Below, one piece after another: positions 56,381 to 64,000 of a DNA stretch of 64,000 nucleotides. Source of the stretch: Albugo candida (taxonomy: Eukaryota > Oomycota > Peronosporomycetes > Albuginales > Albuginaceae); NCBI GenBank assembly GCA_905220665.1, contig CAJNAR010000181.1, positions 177,994-241,993 of the forward strand, given 5' to 3'. The notes under the pieces were generated by a model, which was not told the origin of the DNA, ran no database searches, and saw only the letters and a program-made list of their open reading frames with translations. Each line of letters starts with the position of its first letter. Within the stretch, counting starts at the first letter, position 1. A program made the position numbers and the translations under genes.

Positions 56381-57009
56381 CTTTCCAAGAAAGAAAGTAT
56401 AGGAGTGCTCAGCATCGGCTTGTGAGCATTGGTTGCGTGTTTTTCTAATTTTGTTGCCGAGAATCAAAAAATTACGCAAAAAGCTTTGTCGTTGTATTTA
56501 CATTCCTGTCTTTATGATTCTGAGCCAACAAATTGTGGTTTGGTACAAGTATTCCGAAACTTCCAAATGTTATCATAGTGGATAGCGGACGGCATGTTTC
56601 TCAGAGCTTATCAGTAGCCTTTTATAGTATCAGGCATCTATGACATCAGGGGCAATTAGCCACCTATCTACTGATCACTCCTGCGCCTCCAAGACGCAGA
56701 CGCAACGTGTCTATTTGGAAATAGTTATCTGGCAGTGCAAATGGTCTCATACCATATAAAAAAACTCCATTGATCTCACACAATCTCGTTTGTAGGGATA
56801 CAAGTAATTGAACCTCCAAATTATAATGCTTGGTGCTTTGTCGAAAAATAAAAAATATGCCTCTCCAACCCCCCCCCCTGTTTTGCCTACAGAGAAGGGA
56901 CCAAGTGCGCTTCGATAAACAATGCATGCCTCGCGGCAATTCTCATACCTTCTTATAGGTACTGGGATTCGTAGGTGTTCATATCTGCTTTAGGAACGCA
57001 AGACGTCAG
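56381..57009. other. Intergenic, nothing recognised
   Basis: A 91-codon minus frame (56664-56939) crosses a C-run of nine bases at about 56870 and has no protein character. No repeats or RNA motifs seen. Confidence 0.4.
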
Positions 57010-57600
57010 AGTCGATTTTCAAGCTCTTTATGCTCAACTTGTCTCCGGTTGAGGTCTTGAATCAAGGCATCCGAATTCGGAGCAACATCTGCTTCCTTAG
57101 ATGATTTAAATGATGTCGATTCGATTCCCGTTCTTGCTGTGATCTGGCAAGGATTTCTCGATTTTCTCTGACCATGTCATCAAGTTGTACAAGCTCCTTG
57201 AATTTTTGATTCTCTACAAGCACAAAATAAAGCTTTTCTTATACGTGTGTAAGAACTTGCACTGTTGACGTGGTTTTCTTTCTTGTTGTTGTGAGTTCTT
57301 CAGTACGATTTTTGATCTTCTCACTCCAAGTTTGATTCTTGAATTTGAGTTGTTAAAAATCGATTAAATGTAAACCTTCTGCTGTTCCTTCGCATGCAGT
57401 TGCTGCTTCAATCGATTCACTTTCGTCCTTTACTGAATAAACTTGAGCCAAAATTCCTCGATTTTTTGATCTGCTTTCAACTCGCTGTGTTCCATTTCTA
57501 GAATGACCCGATTCGATAGCGTCCGCCATGTGCGCATACTTTCGGCATCCCCCACAACCTTGGGCTTGGACCGCAACCAATTCGTAGATTTCAATCACTT
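57010..57600 (-). pseudogene. Decayed coiled-coil protein gene
   Basis: Minus-strand heptad-like sequence is spread over shifting frames: MEHSELKADQKIEEFWLKFI, TKVNRLKQQLHAKEQQKVYI, TWSEKIKNRTEELTTTRKKT, FKELVQLDDMVRENREIL and QQERESNRHHLNHLRKQM, separated by single stops. The heptad pattern and charge are typical of a long coiled coil. A continuous 81-codon frame in another phase (57353-57598) is a shadow. Function unknown. Confidence 0.5.
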
Positions 57601-59031
57601 AAACCTCTTTCTCGTCGACTTTTATTTTTGGTTCTGTAGCAACTCGATCATAATCCCGTTTGAATGAACTCGTATTTGTCTGGTGTCGTGCAAACAAATG
57701 AGGTTTTCATAATACCGCTTCTCATTCGCAATACTATTTCAATTATTGCAGGGGTAATTATCTTTCTCGGATGAAGAGGGGATAGACGTCACTGCGCTGT
57801 TATTGTTTCCTTGTTTCGCATGCAGAGACGCACTGAGAGCCTACCAGCAAGCGGACATGAGAGAAAAATCAAGAAAAATATGCCTGCTTGCTATTGTTTT
57901 CAATGATTTTTACGAATGAGATTTGCGTGAGCAATCTCTTCGCTCTTTACATTGGCATTCGTAGTTATACCACCTTCATTAAGGACCATGGAGTAGACGT
58001 TTGATGGAGCGATCTTAATAGGTCACAAAATGTCAAAGTCAAATTAGAAATTGCTAACGACATCACCGTGAACATAACAACGTGCCTTCCACCCCAAGTG
58101 AGCTTCAGGTAGGACGGAAGGCGATTGGACTTCTCTTTTCCAGCACACGTCGATTGTATCAATTGACTTCCAGGGATGCAGAGTACATCCTGACCAGCAC
58201 AATCCATCTCAGCTTGGATCTTGATAGCAGTGTGATGAACACCATTCACAGCACGTGCGATCGTACACTGACGAATTCCTCGCGTAGAAGCTTCACGCCA
58301 TGAGCATGTCTGTGGTTTCAAGTACGCAGCCTCGGCTTCTTCGTCCTTTTTGTCTCAGCGAGTGCGCTGAAAGCCGACTTGTACTGCATGGGCGACCTCA
58401 TACACTTTGTCTAGTGACGCATATGGGTCTTCGGGCGGTAATGAAAAGATGGCGGAAACTTCCGCAGGCTCTTAGAGATCAAGCCGTTTTCGTATTACCT
58501 TTTCGTGAAGAAGCGTTTCCGTCCAAGGAGCCCTAAGCAATGGGTAAAAACATGTCAACATCGTGCCGAAATACTTGACCCACTCTTTTCATCAGCGAAA
58601 TCGGACGGTGCAAATGATTCGGTCTTGCTCTTTAAGATGCAATACTGGAGCTGGCACTATCGGCCATGTCGACGTCATGACATGCTCGGCTGGACCATTT
58701 AGACCGTTCCGATTGAGAAATGATTCATATGCGAGTAGCGATAAACTATCACTCCTTAGTCGTGGATTGTGTTCTTTATCACGCGGACCAGTGTACGTGC
58801 AGAGATTCGAAGCCATGTTGAAACGCATTCTGTTTGGCATCTCTGTCCATAAGGCTTGACCGAACTCGAATTTCTTAGTTTTGTAGGCATATAGTTGATC
58901 AATATCGAGCTCATAAATGCGACAAAAACAGATGTTTGAGATGAGGTGAGAATCTTCTCACAGATCAGATCTAATAGTGACGCTTACGGAGCCGCGCGTT
59001 CGTATCTTTCAGTGAATGGGATAGGATACGA
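57601..59031. other. Relic-rich stretch, nothing assignable
   Basis: Frames of 60-118 codons on both strands at 57965-58859 overlap one another without motif or splice logic. Some minus-strand sequence (SASSSIAS, KQNAFQH) looks like decayed coding DNA, but no continuous reading is possible. Confidence 0.3.
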
Positions 59032-59548
59032 TTCTTGAAAGCAGGCTACGCACACTTCTACGACGTAGAAGATCGGGCGTAAATTGGTGCGATCGGCGAT
59101 CGGTGACCGATTTGCCCTCATTTGATTATGCTTCGATACATGAAGACGAGCTCGATGCGCTGTATTCTACAGCAATGCGAATTGTGTGGAGGAAGGAATT
59201 AGATAAAAGACCCTTTAACTACAGAAATATTTCGTTTGCTTCTATTGACATACGTAAATGAACCAAACAGAAAAGTCTACTCCATTTTCGATTAGTGGTG
59301 TCCTCGATCAAATTTCATTTGAAGAGAAAATTCATTTGCTTGCGAGTCGTCTGGGTACATTCTTTCATTTTGGCGCTCGTATTGGAGCATGGTGCTACCT
59401 GCCCCTGGATAAATTCCCAAGAAAGGCTCTTCAAGTGGTAGGGAACAGCAAAAAGATTCTGGTGACCATCACAGTTATTTTTGCTAGTCTCTTTAAAAAT
59501 TCAATTCCGAAAGTTTCGAGCTTGAAGATCATCGTCAGACAGAATTGA
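59032..59548 (+). pseudogene. Two adjacent coding remnants in different frames
   Basis: The first piece (about 59032-59259) has no ATG near its start and reads SVTDLPSFDYASIHEDELDA, then MRIVWRKELDKRPFNYRNIS, ending in a TGA that overlaps the ATG of the second. The second (59258-59548) reads FSISGVLDQISFEEKIHLLA, SRLGTFFHFGARIGAWCYLP. Both have strong protein character, suggesting one former gene with a frame shift or an unrecognised intron. Family unknown. Confidence 0.35.
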
Positions 59549-59898
59549 CAATGGTGAATTCTATACCGTATTATTTCGGCACTCCATTGTGTGCTGTAAG
59601 TATCCTCTTCATCAATAGAAACTTGATCGACTCTATTTTGCTCCGAACTCTTTGGTGACGAGTCCGTAGTTGTAAATCGCTCAATTGAATTGATGCGTGC
59701 TCTTTTTGCATCGCTTTTACTGTACGCTGATCGTCATTCACACAAGAAAAAGCCTGAATAATCATCTAATTTGTCAAGCGTTCAACATGTTTTGCTTTGT
59801 ATGCTTGTACCTTTTCATCGACAGGCGTTGTGGGCGGTACATTAAGCTCAAAGTCAAGATAACCGATGACAAAAGTAAGTTGATATAGGTACGGAAAA

Positions 59899-61100
59899 TC
59901 AATGGTTGAGTAGTCCTATTGAGTAGTCCGACTCCGTACCGAAAGCTTGAATGAGCTGCATCGCATTAACCTTCTTGACCCAAAGACCGGTATCACCTAC
60001 AACTTCGATCGCCATTGCGTGGTATCCGTAAGAAAAAAGACGAGATAGTGAGAATCCGGCGGGATTGCGCACGGAGGGCGAGGTCAAGTTGGTCGACAAG
60101 AAGTCCATTGATGCTTTATAGTATCTTAAGGGAAGTCCAAATATATTTCCCATGAACGTTGTTGCGACCATCCATGCTCATGTGATCCTGAGAACACTAA
60201 ATTTTCTCTTTGTATGTCATAGTCGTCCACCAGACACAAGCCTGCAGCGAACCCATTAGAGTGAGCAGGATCAACTCGGTGGATTCACACGTAATACATT
60301 ACTGCGACTATTTCTGTCAGAGATAGACAGGATTCTGCGATATCACCTAGGTGCGTTGACACACTCCAAATAATGCCGTAATGCTTTCTCCATATCAGAA
60401 ATTGCTGAGCAATGCTGCGGAGAAATGACGTACTAATCATTTTCTGGAACAATCCAATCACTCTATAAATGCAAACAAACTCGTTTTTGAATGCACGTTT
60501 CTCGGATGAAAACATTTCAAATTGGTCAGAAGTGGTTGCGCTTATCAAAGGAATAGGCAAATACAGACGCGGTTCGAATCCGTTCCTCTCGTCCACACCT
60601 GATAGAATTGTTCAAGAACCTGATAGCGTTGCCAAGTTTTAACAAATGCTTCTCGCATGTGAAGAGCGTTTGTCTGCGTCATCGAAAGCACCTATTCCTT
60701 GTTATCATCTAACGCTTATTGCACACCAAAATTAGATTCCTGGAAAAAGCTGTAGCTAATTAATCTAGTGGATCACCCCCTTCATAATTTACGATCAATC
60801 ATGGCGGTCAACATATGATGATGACGTACAGATATACTTTTTCAGGTTTCTCGCAACATTGTGATAGGTCCGAGTAGATTTTGAGCTGAGAAAGCAGTGC
60901 TTCGATCGTTTCTTAAGATTTATCTGTACAAGAACCAAAAGCGTTGTCATGATCATCACACTGCAGCCCAGAGCTTTGAAGACGCCAGCTTCTTCAAGAT
61001 TTTGTCTTTCTCTGCAATCCACGATTCGAGTACAAGACCATTGATCTTCATTCCCGTACTCATCGTTCCGCTTTGCAATGGTAGTGAGCGAAAAGAGCAA
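59899..61100 (-). pseudogene. Coding remnants on the minus strand
   Basis: Protein-like pieces on one strand: LVLESWIAEKDKILKKLASS (about 61030), SEKRAFKNEFVCIYRVIGLF with FLRSIAQQFLIWRKHYGII (60285-60596), and LRYYKASMDFLSTNLTSPSV, SYGYHAMAIEVVGDTGLWVK (59899-60171). Each is open but they cannot be joined into a single gene. Possibly parts of one decayed multi-exon gene. No motif recognised. Confidence 0.35.
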
Positions 61101-64000
61101 TTTTTTATGCATGGTCAAGGCTTTACAAAATTTCACCGAAACATAACCCAACGGTACACTTCCATCTTATAGAGATTCTACGATTGATTTGAAGGAATGG
61201 GCATAATCTGATCATTATAAGGCACCCGGTTGCGTGTAAAATTGAGAAATAAATTATAGAATACTTTATACGTTGCATCGCAATGTCATGACTTTGTAAT
61301 GTTCAGCCAATCTGCAACGTAAAGATCGAGTGATGAGCAAAGGATTGGTACAATAGTAGCAACCAGACATGGTGCTTTCCGAGATCAGTAATTTTGATAA
61401 ATTCTACTCGTCACTCTACTATTTGATATAACAGATTCTAATTACATTATTTACTCAAGCATGCAGAAATAGACGCCCAATATCATAAATTCTGCACCCA
61501 ATATGTTTTTTTTAATTTATCAGTCTCGAAGTTTTGCGTTATCTAAATTTAGTATGACAGAACCTGCGGGCAGGCTTAAGTCAAGGAAAGGCTTTGCAAA
61601 CACATTATGCAAGCCTAGCGGCTCGCTTCATTCGTTATCACCCATCATCTTGACTTCTGTCATGCCTAGGTGTGGCAACGTTTGTCAATGTTCAGTTTCG
61701 GTTCTTTTCATCTTCCTCTTTCACTCCCATATACGCCCGTGCCTCAACATCAGTGTTGGCCTTGAAAACTCTACCTTAGCTTTCTCCTAACAAAAGTTAC
61801 GGAATTCGCCAAAGTGTTGACATAATTTTGGAAATTATTATGAAGCTTGTAGCTTCACCATGGCTTCTTAGGTCAGGTTTTATAGGTCTCAAAATTCCAA
61901 CTTGAAGCGTCCGGTAGGTTATCTCGCGACCTTCAACCTCGTCTTCTAGCTAATTTTTACGCCTTACAATAAGTAAATTATATTGCTCAAACAACCACAT
62001 GTTCTTCGAATCTTCAGTTTTGATCTCGATGTTCGAGTCCGAGTAAAGTAAAGTTGCGTGGCTCACTCACCATGCTTTTAGGGCGTCGATCTGTGCATTG
62101 GGAGGAAACCCAGACTTATACAAATCTAGCTCAGGACGGTGCTTACTTTGGCTATGACGACTACTCAGCCCCGATAGAATTTTCTTTGAATGAATTACAA
62201 AACATGCATATCGCTATTATAAGTGTCGTGTGATTAGCAATATTTGTTGCCCCTTGTACAGTATGATCGATACGCATGTGCTGCATCCGAGCTTGTTGTT
62301 AAGAAGTGAACTGCTTCTGCAGCTATCGATAGCGAAACTTGGATATGCTCCATCTTCGAATTAGCCACTCGCGCGGAATTAGTTCTATCTATACAGATGT
62401 ACACAGAGTCTTGCGTGCACAACGTCAACTCGGTGATAACTGGTGTACTCTTAAACCTCACCATCTCGTGAGGCGTCAATTGAATCAGAGCAAACCCTTT
62501 TCATGTGCATTTTCTGAAATCTGATGCTAGCGAATATGAATAGTGTTACCTAACGCACAGCAGGGTAGCCAGGCCCAAGTCTGTGGTACGCGCTTTAATG
62601 CACCGAGGTGTTTGCTACCACTCACATAGAAGCGTTTCGTTGTCAATAGGATTGTTTTATGTGACCAGAAGAGAGGATGCACGATACTTATGACCACGAT
62701 ACGCGAACATATCGCTGGTACTCTCTGAGTCATGTTGGGCCTACACTTTTGCTAGAAACAGTTGATACACAAGAAAGAGAAGGGGTAGCTGTGGAAAAGG
62801 ATAATTCTCAATCAATATGTCAACATAGGAAGAATATGAAAAGCCAAAGAGTACTACTGCTCCTTGCTTGCAATGATGTCCTAAACCCGGAATTCAAATC
62901 AGTGGCCCATAACTCAGAAATTGGATCCAGTAATTTACAGCAAACACAAAGTGAGGGTATGATTACTTTACGTACACATGGTACGTTTTTGTCTAGAATT
63001 TACTGACCTTATCATTCGCAAAGAATGATATACATATAGTTCCCAGATCGTATATACTTGTCGTACGCAAATATCCAGTCGCCCAGGAGCGACATCTACC
63101 TTCTCAAAATACTACTTCACCTGAAAAATATCTCAATTTACAGGTAGTGCGGCGCGTCGATCGTCGCTTTGTGCTCGAGCAAGGTCATATTCCTGGAGAG
63201 GCTGTGAGTTTAATTCTTCGCACTTGATCGAAACGAGTAAGGGATAAATGGGATGCATAATCAAGCATACGTGACTGTACTAGTCATATATGCATCATAA
63301 TGGAAGAGCAAGAAACGTTTATGTAGTCCGGTCTCATGATCTCACGACAGAACTACTGGTATAATTCGTCAACTTCAAGATCATGTATCTAGATAGACAA
63401 TTTTAGTTTATGTTCAGTTGAACAGCAAATGATAATCTTTATTCTGAGTTCTATAAGATCTCACATATAGGGTGGTCTCAGAATCTCTAGTATTGCGCCT
63501 CTGGATAAGATTCCTTACTTTCATTTGAAGTTCCCTACTAGTTGTTCAGAAATCATGTGATTTGATATGTGCATGTAGGTTGGTAGCCGCTAATGTGTTG
63601 AGGAGCTAGAAAGATCAAAGTGGCACATTTTCATTCTCTGGGTCAAATGCAAACGTCGTTTACGGGATTGAAAACAGAACATTTTTTTGTCATCAACGCC
63701 AGTACCGCGGAGAGAATGCGCAGAAAAGAATACTTTTCATCCATCAAAAGCCTCAATAGCGATGAGCGATTCAAAAGGGGGTGATATGGCTTCAGAATTC
63801 ACTGCATGTGACTGCTCCAGCGCTCGAATCTTTTCGTCTTGTTGCTGCTGCGACAGCGCTTGACTAGAAGTCTTGTTCACTATCCAAAATCATCGTGGTA
63901 CAGCATCCTTGGTGATCATGCTTTTGACTGAAAGGCTTCTAACAATAATCCCTACAAGGAATGCATACATGAATTTTCTATAAAAGAACTAGAAAGTATT
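61101..64000. other. Terminal gene-poor stretch
   Basis: Frames of up to 109 codons (62677-63006 plus) carry no recognisable motif. A short piece at about 63145-63203, VVRRVDRRFVLEQGHIPGEA, is preceded by an intron-like acceptor (TTTACAG) and followed by GTGAGT. It may be a stray exon, but nothing adjoining supports it. No repeats or RNA genes found. Confidence 0.35.

Noticed and set aside
60500..60600. Serine-tRNA-like sequence with a perfect B box (GGTTCGAATCC at about 60570)
   Set aside because: The upstream A box is poor, the T stem has mismatches and the acceptor stem cannot be closed. Treated as chance or a very old tRNA relic.
63145..63203. Possible exon with MutL-like VVRRVDRRFVLEQG
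   Set aside because: Only 20 residues, no neighbouring exon, and the similarity is too short to support a DNA-repair gene.
1..64000. CRISPR arrays, bacterial promoters, ribosome binding sites or operons
   Set aside because: No regularly spaced direct repeats were seen, and spliced genes with eukaryotic families make prokaryotic signals inapplicable.

Overview
The window looks like an oomycete nuclear contig. Intact genes have very short introns (about 38-68 bp), genes lie tens to hundreds of bases apart on both strands, and the contents include a membrane-anchored GH81 beta-1,3-glucanase, a GH28 pectinase, a GPN2-type GTPase and a small secreted effector-like protein. Small introns plus large tracts of relic DNA would fit a biotroph such as Albugo, but the genus is an inference from style, not proven here. 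All gene models are hand-spliced from the sequence; no searches were run.

Genic part, 0.2-27 kb. In order: GDP-mannose pyrophosphorylase (+), an importin-alpha-like protein with an unusual insert (+), a degraded stretch, two divergent unrecognised genes (5719-6516 minus, 6656-7171 plus), a single-pass alpha/beta-hydrolase-like protein (+), GPN2 (minus) carrying what reads as a textbook AT-AC U12-type intron, a GH81 glucanase (+), a canonical poly(A) polymerase with a long N-terminal extension (minus), arginase (minus), a 2.8 kb gene relic (18.2-21.0 kb), a GT31-like glycosyltransferase (+), a tiny unrecognised gene (minus), a CDC26-like APC/C subunit (+), a nucleotide-sugar transporter (minus), and a RING protein with a series of R-x-x-S motifs (minus). 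GDP-mannose synthesis, the nucleotide-sugar transporter and the glycosyltransferase belong to the same broad glycan theme but do not form a cluster.

Mobile-element part, 29-48 kb. A tRNA-derived SINE with a 16-bp target duplication is followed by a broken Tc1/mariner-type transposase and then a four-element nest. A Ty1/copia element (about 32990-48180) is split twice: its left LTR holds a TIR element of Tc1/mariner type (33088-38769, TA target), which itself holds a Mutator-like element (34096-36977, 9-bp target duplication); its pol region holds a Ty3/gypsy element on the opposite strand (39747-45018, 5-bp target duplication). All are decayed.

Relic part, 48-64 kb. Here lie a U2 snRNA-like 5' domain, several frames of decayed coding sequence, an intact GH28 polygalacturonase gene in which the catalytic histidine motif GHG reads GNG, and a 151-residue secreted protein with an RLRG motif. 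The last 7.5 kb hold only fragments of former genes. I found no CRISPR array, no rRNA and no convincing intact tRNA gene.
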